Virus record (IMG/VR): IMGVR_UViG_3300008120_000567
Span: 1 to 24,156 of that record
Origin: a virus
Direction: 5' to 3' (one strand)
Length of the DNA stretch: 24,156 bases
Shown: positions 13,282 through 20,890 of the stretch, piece by piece
How positions within the stretch are numbered: position 1 is the first letter of the stretch
Layout of the letters: every line of letters begins with the position of its first letter
Position numbers and translations under genes: made by a program
The notes under the pieces: model-generated
Seen by the model: only the letters and a program-made list of their open reading frames with translations
What the model was told of the DNA's origin: nothing
Database searches by the model: none

Positions 13282-13314
13282 AAAAAAGGGGCTACAAATG
13301 TAACCCCCTTTTTT
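13282..13314 (-). terminator. Strong terminator after the SSB-like gene
   Basis: AAAAAAGGGG at 13282-13291 pairs with CCCCTTTTTT at 13305-13314, a 10-bp stem, and an inner TACA/TGTA helix can form in the loop. The T run on the minus strand makes it a strong intrinsic terminator for the group ending at 13343. It also reads well on the other strand, but no plus-strand gene is near. Confidence 0.85.
13295..13302 (-). promoter_or_regulatory. TACATTTG -7-like element inside the terminator loop
   Basis: Minus-strand TACATTTG matches TAnnTTTG and lies 24 bases before the primase ATG at 13270. It sits in the apical part of the terminator hairpin. No TTG is found 19-20 bases upstream, so the promoter is only tentative, but it is the only candidate to restart transcription for the primase group. 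Confidence 0.35.
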
Positions 13315-13342
13315 AAAAATAGAATAGAATAATTTAAAAGAT

Positions 13343-14185
13343 TTAGAACAAGCTGTCTACGTCTTCGCTAATAGGTGCAGTTGCTACCTCATTAGTATCC
13401 CAACTCATAGAAGGTTCGTTAGAGAAAGGGCTCTCTACTTCATTGCTTTCAGGAGCATCATTCTCAGTGTATTCTTTGAAGGTAAAGTTTCCATAGAAAC
13501 TCTTGAAACCATACTCACCAGTGATTTGCTTAGCTACGTAGTCAGTAATTTTACCACCTACGTTAACAAATACCTTAGTGCATACATCTTGGTACTTACC
13601 ATCTTTAATTCCTAAAAGAACTTTAACACCCATGTTAGCTTTGTTAAAATGAGCAAAGAAGTCTACCAACTCATTACCCTTACCTCTAGCAATAGAGTTC
13701 CAAGAGTCAAGTACAAATGGCTTCTCTTTAGGAGAGATGTTACCATAAGCCTTAAGCAAAGAGTAAATTGACTCTTCACCACCTTTAGCTTCACGTGCAC
13801 TTCTCAAATCCATTCTACGAGAAGGATCCAAAGCAGATTGTGCATCGCTCAAGTCAGCCAAGTTAAGAGCCCAAGAGGTTTTTGTATAGTTGTCAATAAA
13901 CTGTTTCTTACCTGCTTGTGAGGTACGAGTATCGTTGTTAACCCACAAAGAGAACTTACCACGCAATTCTGTTTTGAAGTCTGGATGGTTTACATACCAG
14001 AAGTCCAAACGCATTCCGTTTTCTCCTTGGTAGTTAGGTTCTTTAATTTTATCTTCGTCAATTCCCAAAAGTGCAGCAAGAGCTTTACTAGTTGGGTTTA
14101 CAGCAACGATTTGAATAGGAGCAAATCCTGTGTACATTTTTTTGCCTGATGAAGGCTCTCTGGTTTCTAATTCTTCGAATTTCAT
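13343..14185 (-). CDS. Phage single-stranded DNA-binding protein candidate
   Basis: This 280-residue protein is probably the phage SSB. It has a central mixed alpha/beta region and then a long acidic, low-complexity tail (about 243-280) ending SEDVDSLF; an acidic tail with terminal Phe is the hallmark of SSBs such as T7 gp2.5 and bacterial SSB, where it contacts replication partners. Beta-type segments (GMRLDFWYVNHPDFKTELRG, FSLWVNND, YQDVCTKVFVNVGGK) suit an OB-fold-like core. Position supports it: it follows the Sak4-like ATPase gene by 29 bases and is the last gene before a strong terminator, and its codons appear regular, as in a highly expressed gene. No catalytic motif is present. Direct family recognition is partial. 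Confidence 0.65.
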   Translation of the reverse strand: MKFEELETREPSSGKKMYTGFAPIQIVAVNPTSKALAALLGIDEDKIKEPNYQGENGMRLDFWYVNHPDFKTELRGKFSLWVNNDTRTSQAGKKQFIDNYTKTSWALNLADLSDAQSALDPSRRMDLRSAREAKGGEESIYSLLKAYGNISPKEKPFVLDSWNSIARGKGNELVDFFAHFNKANMGVKVLLGIKDGKYQDVCTKVFVNVGGKITDYVAKQITGEYGFKSFYGNFTFKEYTENDAPESNEVESPFSNEPSMSWDTNEVATAPISEDVDSLF

Positions 14186-14214
14186 AATTGTTTGTCTTTA
14201 AGTTTGTTTAAATT

Positions 14215-14910
14215 TTATTTCTTTTTTGTTGGTACTTCTTCTGTGTAATAAGTGTCGATTGTCTGACATACAAGACTTAGGTCATTTGGAATCAATGTAT
14301 CAGCAAACATATCCATAGGGCTCTTCGCAGGATAGTTCTTGAAACGATTGGTTACAAAATGATAGGTTGCTTTCTCATCCTTATCTTCACCTACGTGAGT
14401 ATAAAGACAGATAGTAAACAATCCTTCTAACACAATTTGGTTGTCCAAAGCTTTACCGATAGTCTTAATCTTCTGACCTACGATATGTCCATCATCCTCT
14501 ATGTTTTCTGAGTGAGTGATGTAGAATACTTTAAGGTCACTACGAAGTTTGCGAGCTGTAGTAAGCATGTTGGTTACATCCTTAGCTAAGTTTACAAATT
14601 TACCGAAACCTACTTCGTTAGCTTTCTTCATCATAAGGAAAGACATAGAGTAGATAGCATCATCCATAATTACATTCTTGATGTGTGGTGCTTTATCGCT
14701 AATTTGTTGTAACAAAGCTGTGATTTGAGCGATCTCATCTACTTCCATGTAGTTCTTTAACTCAGTGTTGTAGAGTTTCTCTGCTCCTTTGAAAGGCAAT
14801 TCTTTCCTTGCTACGTTGATGATAAAGGTTTCTTTGGGATCGAGGGTTCTGATAGAGGTAGATTTACCTGTACCTGAAGGTCCTACAATTGCGATTAGTT
14901 TGCTTGACAT
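14215..14910 (-). CDS. Sak4-like RecA-fold ATPase (AAA_24)
   Basis: This 231-residue ATPase begins with the P-loop IAIVGPSGTGKST (about 6-18), followed by KETFIINV, NVIMDDAIY (Walker B, about 89-97) and LKVFYITHSENIED (sensor-like, about 125-138). This order is typical of the phage AAA_24/Sak4 family, which are short RecA-like proteins that aid single-strand annealing together with phage SSB. The SSB-like gene directly downstream supports this. Length (about 230) matches Sak4 proteins. The C-terminal end is basic (TKKK). A less likely alternative is a general phage NTPase with no annealing function. A good A-rich leader (AAAATAAATAT) precedes the ATG. Confidence 0.8.
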   Translation of the reverse strand: MSSKLIAIVGPSGTGKSTSIRTLDPKETFIINVARKELPFKGAEKLYNTELKNYMEVDEIAQITALLQQISDKAPHIKNVIMDDAIYSMSFLMMKKANEVGFGKFVNLAKDVTNMLTTARKLRSDLKVFYITHSENIEDDGHIVGQKIKTIGKALDNQIVLEGLFTICLYTHVGEDKDEKATYHFVTNRFKNYPAKSPMDMFADTLIPNDLSLVCQTIDTYYTEEVPTKKK

Positions 14911-14919
14911 ATATTTATT

Positions 14920-15243
14920 TTATTTTGTTTCTTCGATTTCGTCTATTTGTCCTATGATATCATCTTCTGTATCCCACCCAAAGTTGCCTACAAAGTGCAC
15001 AGCGGCAGTGAAACAGTTCTGAAGATCTTTCTCAGGGTCAGTTAATAACTCTTCTCTCATATCTTCATTGTTGTAAAGTTCTGAGGAAAGCCACATCAAG
15101 AAGTTGTCTTCTTGTTCTATGGTCCATGTGTGCTTCTCATACCATCCATCTTCCTTGAAGTCGATAGTAGTATAGTCTACGTTAATAACATCACACATTT
15201 GCTTGATTATTCTAATTAAATAGGGGTTCTGTTGTTCATCCAT
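14920..15243 (-). CDS. Small phage protein, paralogue of the gene at 23813-24100
   Basis: This 107-residue acidic protein is of a phage family without known function. LIRIIKQMCDVINVDYTTIDFKEDGWYEKHTWTIEQEDNFLMWLSSEL resembles the sequence of the protein at 23813-24100 (DDWFTDWTMTTAQAEEWKKW): both have a helix, an aromatic Asp-Gly/Asp-Trp-Tyr/Phe step, WT(I/M) and a helix with repeated Trp, and both end with a helix preceding G-W or WG. I infer the two are paralogues. It lies 3 bases after the DnaB-type helicase gene and 9 before the ATPase gene, so it is translated with the replication genes. Its role is unknown. Confidence 0.6.
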   Translation of the reverse strand: MDEQQNPYLIRIIKQMCDVINVDYTTIDFKEDGWYEKHTWTIEQEDNFLMWLSSELYNNEDMREELLTDPEKDLQNCFTAAVHFVGNFGWDTEDDIIGQIDEIEETK

Positions 15244-15246
15244 TCT

Positions 15247-16359
15247 TTACATTTTTAAAAATCGTTCATAATAATTGCCCACTGGGTTATTCATATCCTG
15301 GGGTCTAGGTAACTCTTGGAACTCTCCGTTAGCTCCATTAAAATATAGTCCTATGCTTGAGTTTTCTAAGCCATAGTAACGGTCTTTAAGGAATTTAAGG
15401 GAGCGATACTTGTTACCTAAGATACTTACATCATATCCATTATGGGTAGCAATGTTGTATCTAGCAGGACTAAATAAACCAATGACAATCTCGTAGTCTT
15501 GGTGTACACCTTTGTTAATGTGAAGTTCTTCCATTGAAGGTTCTAGTTTCTCTTCCATCAACTGACCTTTGTAGGTGTAAGTCTGTTTCTCTGATGCAGG
15601 TGTCTGCTGATGTACAATTACGTTAATCATCTTGTAACGCTTAGAGAAAACCTCTAATACGTAATCCTTAATCATAAAGTCAAAGGTTTGATAAGATGAC
15701 AACTTAATCTTAGTGTCAGGAGCTATCTCATTAGATAGAAGACTAATGTGGTCTAAAATAAAAAATACCCAGGTATCTTCTGATCTATACTTATAGCCTG
15801 TGATTAACTTCTTACCGTCTTCGAGTTCTTTATATGTGTGCTCTCCGATTTCAGGGTTATCAAAATAGGCTCTAATATATTTCGAGATTCCCGTAGGGTT
15901 TCTAATGTAATCAACTACTTCTACGATCTCTTGTAGGTTATAGATGAATCTTTCAGCCTCTTTAACTTTAGCCATAAGATCATTAGTCATAGTGTAATTA
16001 CCAATAGACTTTAGTTGTTGTACGCTAATAGTTATCTTGTGCTTCTCATACATGTAGATTGAGATAAAAGATAACCAGAAGTCTGTAGCACTTTCTTCTA
16101 AAGCAAAGTAAAAGATTTTAGGTTGTATAGAACTCTTGTTCAAGCGTACTTGCTTGTAGATGTTTAAGATAGTCATGTACTTAGCAAACTTTGACTTACC
16201 TACACCTGATGCAGCTGTTAAACAAGTAATAGAACCTTTAGTAAATCCTCCGTAATGTTCTCCTAGTCTCGGAAATGGAGGAGGGATAGAAGTTAATCCC
16301 CCCTCTTCCTTTACTAGTTTATTCCGTTCTATCTGCCCAATTAATTGTCCAAACTCCAT
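15247..16359 (-). CDS. DnaB-type replicative helicase (RecA-like domain only)
   Basis: This 370-residue protein has the motor core of SF4 helicases: KGSITCLTAASGVGKSKFAKYM (Walker A, about 41-62), KIFYFALEESATDFW (about 85-100, H1a-like Glu), WVFFILDHISLLS (Walker B, about 196-208), KMINVIVHQQTP (H3 Gln, about 243-254) and SLKFLKDRYYG (about 323-333, arginine-finger/KDR motif). The N-terminal DnaB domain is absent; the RecA-like domain starts near residue 30. It should unwind DNA at the phage fork with the separate primase. It overlaps no neighbour but is spaced only 2-3 bases from both. The gene directly upstream may encode a loader. The assignment to the DnaB/KaiC group is firm. Confidence 0.85.
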   Translation of the reverse strand: MEFGQLIGQIERNKLVKEEGGLTSIPPPFPRLGEHYGGFTKGSITCLTAASGVGKSKFAKYMTILNIYKQVRLNKSSIQPKIFYFALEESATDFWLSFISIYMYEKHKITISVQQLKSIGNYTMTNDLMAKVKEAERFIYNLQEIVEVVDYIRNPTGISKYIRAYFDNPEIGEHTYKELEDGKKLITGYKYRSEDTWVFFILDHISLLSNEIAPDTKIKLSSYQTFDFMIKDYVLEVFSKRYKMINVIVHQQTPASEKQTYTYKGQLMEEKLEPSMEELHINKGVHQDYEIVIGLFSPARYNIATHNGYDVSILGNKYRSLKFLKDRYYGLENSSIGLYFNGANGEFQELPRPQDMNNPVGNYYERFLKM

Positions 16360-16361
16360 AC

Positions 16362-16919
16362 TTACAAAATTTGATGACTATTGTAAGCTGGCCCACTACC
16401 ATTCTTCAACTCCTCACACCATTTGGCTAAGTCGCTTTGGTCTACGTTATCTATCTTTTTGTAGATAAAGTAACCACACTCTCTAACGAATCTAATGTTT
16501 CCTTGAGACTTAAGTGTATTTATGTAGAGATCTGTTGCTTGTGCTATTTCTTCAAGAGTGTAGTCGTACTCACTGATAAATCTAATTAAGCGTTTTACTA
16601 CGCTAGATTTGTCTGTGGTTTTACCTGATACTCCTAGATTCTTAGCACTAAACTTACCTACAAACTCAGCTAGCCAAGTAGCAGAGATAACAATTTCCTT
16701 CTTTCCAGAAGTTTGATTACTCGGTGGAGTAGGATTGTTAGGAGTACTAGTAGAAATAAACTCTCCGATAGATTTAGAAAGATCTAAATCCTCTAGTGCT
16801 TTAGGTGTCCAACTATAAGTAGTTCCGTTATGTAGAAGTTTCTCTTCGTAAATCCACTTGTCTATCATCTTCTCCTTCTGTAGCAGTGCCCAGAGGACTT
16901 CGTAAAACGTTTTCTTCAT
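16362..16919 (-). CDS. Possible helicase accessory or loader protein
   Basis: This 185-residue protein has an N-terminal part (MKKTFYEVLWALLQKEKMID), a Pro/Ser/Asn-rich linker (about 54-72, TSTPNNPTPPSNQTSG) and a C-terminal helical domain (about 78-175) including WLAEFVGKFSAKNLGVSG, SSVVKRLIRFISEYDYTLEEIAQAT and SDLAKWCEELKNG. The two-part layout with flexible linker and the position 2 bases ahead of the DnaB-type helicase gene suggest a helicase loader or replication accessory protein. I recall similar C-terminal sequence (Ser-Asp-Leu-Ala-x-Trp-Cys-Glu) in other Bacteroidetes phages without an assigned function. The start lies 92 bases inside the upstream gene. Function is inference from context. 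Confidence 0.55.
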   Translation of the reverse strand: MKKTFYEVLWALLQKEKMIDKWIYEEKLLHNGTTYSWTPKALEDLDLSKSIGEFISTSTPNNPTPPSNQTSGKKEIVISATWLAEFVGKFSAKNLGVSGKTTDKSSVVKRLIRFISEYDYTLEEIAQATDLYINTLKSQGNIRFVRECGYFIYKKIDNVDQSDLAKWCEELKNGSGPAYNSHQIL

Positions 16920-17106
16920 CTGTTGGTTTTATTAAAGTAAAGTTTACACCCTTAAAAATTTCCTGAGAATTAATCTTTATTGGGTCTACAAAGATAGGCA
17001 AATCCTCCTCTTTTTGCAAGAGAATTTGGTCTTCTATCCACATTTTTTTCATAAAAAGAAAGTCTGGATGTGACTCCAGACTTTCTCCATAGTGTTCTAT
17101 ATCCAT
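16828..17106 (-). CDS. Small acidic protein overlapping the next gene
   Basis: This 92-residue protein (MDIEHYGESLESHPDFLFMKK) is not recognised. Its first about 65 residues look like a natural small protein with beta-type stretches (LPIFVDPIKINSQEIFKGVNFTLIK). The last 30 residues (LGTATEGEDDRQVDLRRETST) are of different, low-complexity composition and are read from the region that overlaps the start of the next gene by 92 bases. This suggests that either the overlap is real and tolerated by a disordered tail, or the original stop has been lost. It lies 3 bases after the metallopeptidase gene. No function is proposed. Confidence 0.5.
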   Translation of the reverse strand: MDIEHYGESLESHPDFLFMKKMWIEDQILLQKEEDLPIFVDPIKINSQEIFKGVNFTLIKPTDEENVLRSPLGTATEGEDDRQVDLRRETST

Positions 17107-17109
17107 AAG

Positions 17110-18537
17110 TTACAGTTTTACAATTTCCTCGAAAGGAACTTCCCCAGCTTTGCAGTCTTTCATCATTGTCTCAATGAAATCTTGCTCGTCTTCAGGTACG
17201 TTAAAGATGCTTTCGCATTCATAACAATAACTGTTAAGTAACAAATCATTTGTAACGTGAAGTTTATCACCTAGACAATTAGGACAGATACCTTCCATCA
17301 TCATTTCATCAAGGTCTGCTTGTTTGTAGAGAACTTTAGACTTATTGCTGAATGACTCTAGTCCTTCTCTTAGTCTTGGGTCTTGATACTGAGGATAACA
17401 TTCTGCTATCCATTCGCTGTAGATTTCATACTCCTCCTCTGCTGCGGCTTCTTCTGCTTTATCTTTATCATAAGCAATATCTCCAAAAGGATCTAACATG
17501 TCCAAGGGATCTTCTGGTTTAGACCAGTGCTTTGAACTTTTAGTAGAAGCCAATTCGCTTTTTGGGGGCATCCACTCTCCCCTCTGTATGTCATAGTACC
17601 AATCTTCATCATCGTCATCCCAGATATTAATTTGCTTAGCACCTGTTCCCAAGTAAGTAGTACTAGATTTAGTCTTACTACCTCCATACGGAAGCTCAGA
17701 ACGAAGATTAGGTACAGGGAAAGTAAGAGGAATGTTTCTCTCAGCTAGCATTGTAAGCATTTCATAAGCAAAACTGAAAGCATTGGTAAGAAGTGCTACA
17801 CTTGCTACCTCGCTATCCCCATGCTCGTTGAAATAACCACAAGATAAATTGTGAGAAGACACCTTAAGACCTCGCTTACGAAGACCACCTACGTCAGTAG
17901 CTGTGCCTGAATTAAGAGTGTAACCATACTTATCCATCAAATCACCAATTAAGTCATAATGCTCAGGGTTGAAAGTCTGAACACCGTTAGTGTACTTGAT
18001 GAAGTCATTTGTATAGGATCTGCGATCTAGCTGAGTAACAACCAAAGAGTCGTCAAAGAAGCTCATATCGCAAGCATAAGTACCTACTAGACCTCTCTCC
18101 TCGCCATAAGGCAAGAACACCTTACAAGCAGGCATCATCTTAAGCATTTGGATAGCAAAGCATACACCTACAGAGTCATCGAGACCTAAGCCACACTGTT
18201 CGCCTCTTGCATTGTCAAAGCCAAAAATCCATTCATCTGTCTTAAAGATTCTCATCCCAGCATGATAGTCTTGAGCTGTGTCATAGTGAGCTACGATAGT
18301 AGGATAGAATTCTGCTGCTCCTTTTGTGCAATAGATATTGCCTCCTCTCTCGTACACAGTAACTCCTTCGATCTTAGAAATAAGCTCTACAAGCCAATCT
18401 TTCTTAAGTGCTTCGAGTTCTGGTTGATAGGTAGGACTTTGTTGATACATAATATCAAATAGTAGATCAAAATCTACTGGGAAATCACCCTTAATGGTGT
18501 GGTCTATTGATTCTAGTTTACTTGTTGTGTATTTCAT
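17110..18537 (-). CDS. M20/M28-like zinc metallopeptidase with C-terminal zinc ribbon
   Basis: This 475-residue protein has the full metal-site pattern of M20/M28 aminopeptidases in its first 250 residues: IVAHYDT (His84, Asp86), GLGLDDSVG (Asp120), PYGEERGLVG (Glu146, Glu147), TQLDRR (Asp171) and GYFNEHGDSE (His239). These ligands bind two zinc ions and activate water to cleave peptide or amide bonds. A low-complexity acidic middle (about 300-375, with WDDDDEDWYYD and EEAAAEEEYEIY) separates it from a C-terminal CPNC...CYEC zinc ribbon (about 420-450). No signal peptide is present, so it acts in the cytoplasm. It sits in the replication group between the 689-residue protein and the small genes before the helicase. 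Its substrate in phage biology is unknown. Confidence 0.8.
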   Translation of the reverse strand: MKYTTSKLESIDHTIKGDFPVDFDLLFDIMYQQSPTYQPELEALKKDWLVELISKIEGVTVYERGGNIYCTKGAAEFYPTIVAHYDTAQDYHAGMRIFKTDEWIFGFDNARGEQCGLGLDDSVGVCFAIQMLKMMPACKVFLPYGEERGLVGTYACDMSFFDDSLVVTQLDRRSYTNDFIKYTNGVQTFNPEHYDLIGDLMDKYGYTLNSGTATDVGGLRKRGLKVSSHNLSCGYFNEHGDSEVASVALLTNAFSFAYEMLTMLAERNIPLTFPVPNLRSELPYGGSKTKSSTTYLGTGAKQINIWDDDDEDWYYDIQRGEWMPPKSELASTKSSKHWSKPEDPLDMLDPFGDIAYDKDKAEEAAAEEEYEIYSEWIAECYPQYQDPRLREGLESFSNKSKVLYKQADLDEMMMEGICPNCLGDKLHVTNDLLLNSYCYECESIFNVPEDEQDFIETMMKDCKAGEVPFEEIVKL

Positions 18538-18543
18538 TATTTT

Positions 18544-20613
18544 TTAAATTAAAAATTGATCAGGACTCTCAGTAGTTTCTGCAGTCTCTGTGTTTTCTGT
18601 AGGTTGAGTATTCTCACTAACTTCAGTAATTTGATTAATCTGAGCTGACTCTCCTAGTGATCTTGCAATATCTCCGAGAGTACTAGGAGTGTCAAGGTAC
18701 CCAGAAAACTGACTTGGGTGATAGACAATAGAAGAACCAGATGAAGAAAAACTAGAAAGAGAGTTAGAGACAGAAGAAGAACTAGTTAATATATAAGGAG
18801 TCTCTGTATCTCTTGTAAAAGTAAAATCTTGTGTAGTTTCTGTAACAACCTCGATTGAAGTGTCTGCTTCAGGTTTGTTCTCGTCATCTGGATGATAGAA
18901 ACATCCATCAATCTCTTCATACGCATGCTCATTATGAATAAAGAAACCAAAACCATTCTCATATTGTCTGAGATAATCATCGTTTTCATATGCATAATCT
19001 CCATCAAACAATTCTACAGCTCGATCTCTTAGTACAGGGTCACTATTATAGTCTTGTACGAAGTCATCTCGATCTGTAAAATTAGCATCCATTACCTCTG
19101 AATAGATAGAACAATCACCACAACATCTTTCGTCTACATATCTACCTGCGTCTATGTGGCAAGAATCATCATATTCTATTTCTGCATCACAAACAACACA
19201 ACATATAGTATCAGGAAGACCTGAGTGGTTATAGAAATCACCTCCAGTACACCTAAGGGTATAGTGATGGCCTTCTCCATAGTTACTCAAGACTTGATCG
19301 TCAGGATGGTAACAGTAAAGAGTATCTACATAAGGGAATCGTGTGATTCCAGTTAAATCTATCTTAATAGAGTGTCTTTCGTATGTTTGCCAGATTTTCT
19401 TGTAGTTAGCGGATTCTAAGGCAGTTTTAAGTAGGTTCTCAGTTTCGGTATTAACAGAATAAATTCTATCGTAAGCCCACTGCTCACCTAAATTCCACAA
19501 AATAGCCCTAGCTGCTACTCTATTGGCTCTCATAAGTACGCCTATCTTAACCTTAGAAGGATCTCTAGTATACATTTCAAAGTATGATTGACATCTGTCA
19601 TAACGCATACAAGAGCTACCTAAAGTGTTAGAGAAAGCATAATAGTTATCTTCATGGTAAGCCCACTTAACTTGTTCTCCTTCCATAATCCTAAAATCAT
19701 ATAGAGGATTAGAGATTGTGATAAGAGAGGCATAAGATTCTGAGAACGTAGTAATATCTCTATCAGAGTATTTATCTTTAAAGATCCTACGAATAAGCTT
19801 ACCTACAGAAGTATGATAACGCTTCTTATAGTTCCATACCTCAGGTAATACTAGTTCAGTATTTTCAAACTCTACACCTATTATAGTAGGGTGACCATGA
19901 GTTATAGTAAGACCTGCTTGGTCAATAAAGAAACCACTAATACCATATAGTATACTGTGTCTGATAAGAAGAGGTTCTGAGTCTTGTTCCAGTCTAGGTA
20001 CATTGTAAGAATAAGAAACTTCTTCATTTGCTCCATCATTATGACTGGTGTAACGGTGAGCAGTAAAAGAACCTTTCTTTTCGTAGAACTCTTTGATAGG
20101 ATAAACTAAGTTATTTAAGTGACGAGCGGTAAGGGTAAGTCTTTTAGTATAAATAGCCTCTGAGTCTGCGTATAATCTTGTTTTACCTATGTGTAATATT
20201 AATACAGTACCAGGTCTAATCATCTGCATTCTTGTTTCTTCGCCTTCTAATCTGTTTTTACGGTCTTCGTCTAGATAAGAAAGTTTGCTGTAGTCTGCTT
20301 GTGATAAACCAAGATAATTACAATACTTAGAGCCTTCTGGAACTCTTTTAAGCGATAATAAGTCATCTACTATGTCTTTTACTATTTGGGGGACATCAGT
20401 AGCCTTAAGTTTAATCAAGCGTCTTTTTAGATCTTTGTGCATTACAAACTTGTCTGTTAAGACTTTGCGTGCACGTTTCACTTTAGGAGCATGAACAGCA
20501 GAGACTTCGATAGTTCTTTCTGCTTGTTGCATAAACTCCGTAGAGAATGGATCATCAAAGATCTGAAGTTGTTGGCCTGCAATTAGGCCTGCTGATTCTA
20601 ATTCTTCTGGCAT
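18544..20613 (-). CDS. Large conserved phage protein with Cys-rich segment, function unknown
   Basis: This 689-residue protein is the largest in the window. Its middle (about 340-400) has TLGSSCMRYDRCQSYFEMYTRD, KIGVLMRANRVAARAILW and AYDRIYSV, a pattern I recall as a widespread phage family of unknown function. A Cys/His cluster (CCVVCDAEIEYDDSCHI and ERCCGDC, about 505-540) probably binds zinc. The N-terminal 60 residues are basic, and the C-terminal 80 are rich in Ser, Thr and Glu (SSSSVSNSLSSFSSSGSS; TENTETAETTESP) and likely disordered. No catalytic motif, signal peptide or membrane segment is seen. It starts a gene group directly after the terminator at 20645-20666 and precedes the metallopeptidase by 6 bases. 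Its size and position suggest a role linked to replication or host takeover, but this is not shown. Confidence 0.6.
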   Translation of the reverse strand: MPEELESAGLIAGQQLQIFDDPFSTEFMQQAERTIEVSAVHAPKVKRARKVLTDKFVMHKDLKRRLIKLKATDVPQIVKDIVDDLLSLKRVPEGSKYCNYLGLSQADYSKLSYLDEDRKNRLEGEETRMQMIRPGTVLILHIGKTRLYADSEAIYTKRLTLTARHLNNLVYPIKEFYEKKGSFTAHRYTSHNDGANEEVSYSYNVPRLEQDSEPLLIRHSILYGISGFFIDQAGLTITHGHPTIIGVEFENTELVLPEVWNYKKRYHTSVGKLIRRIFKDKYSDRDITTFSESYASLITISNPLYDFRIMEGEQVKWAYHEDNYYAFSNTLGSSCMRYDRCQSYFEMYTRDPSKVKIGVLMRANRVAARAILWNLGEQWAYDRIYSVNTETENLLKTALESANYKKIWQTYERHSIKIDLTGITRFPYVDTLYCYHPDDQVLSNYGEGHHYTLRCTGGDFYNHSGLPDTICCVVCDAEIEYDDSCHIDAGRYVDERCCGDCSIYSEVMDANFTDRDDFVQDYNSDPVLRDRAVELFDGDYAYENDDYLRQYENGFGFFIHNEHAYEEIDGCFYHPDDENKPEADTSIEVVTETTQDFTFTRDTETPYILTSSSSVSNSLSSFSSSGSSIVYHPSQFSGYLDTPSTLGDIARSLGESAQINQITEVSENTQPTENTETAETTESPDQFLI

Positions 20614-20644
20614 ATTATTTTAGGTTAAATGGGTTTAAATGAAA

Positions 20645-20666
20645 AAAGCACCCCTAGAGGTGCTTT
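20645..20666 (-). terminator. Terminator between the early group and the replication group
   Basis: AAAGCACC at 20645-20652 pairs with GGTGCTTT at 20659-20666 around a 6-nt loop; on the minus strand it is followed by TTTTTTC. It lies between the gene ending at 20687 and the one starting at 20613. No TAnnTTTG element was found between the hairpin and the next ATG, so downstream genes may depend on read-through. Confidence 0.85.
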
Positions 20667-20686
20667 ATTGTTTAGTTTAATTAAAG

Positions 20687-20890
20687 TTAAATTTGTTCTG
20701 GTGTTTGTTCGCTGTCTCTTGTGTAACGATGTGCTAGTAATAGGTTTTTTTCTTCTAGTGCTTTCTTAAAAGCTTTGTCTCTTTCTCTTTCTGAGTAGAA
20801 TTTGTAGTCTTCATTCTTTTTCATTGTCTTTACAATCAGGTGATATTCTATCACCGTACCATTCTCGCTTAATATGTAGTCAGAACTCAT
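20687..20890 (-). CDS. Small charged protein, unknown function
   Basis: This 67-residue protein has a beta-type start (ILSENGTVIEYHLIVKTMKK) and a charged helix (SERERDKAFKKALEEKNLLLAHRYT). I do not recognise a family. It overlaps the small membrane-protein gene upstream by ATGA, and a TATATTTG element ends 4 bases before its ATG. It is followed by a terminator, so it is the last gene of the early-type group. The pattern of one beta hairpin and one helix is common in small phage regulators, but no DNA-binding motif is evident. Confidence 0.6.
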   Translation of the reverse strand: MSSDYILSENGTVIEYHLIVKTMKKNEDYKFYSERERDKAFKKALEEKNLLLAHRYTRDSEQTPEQI

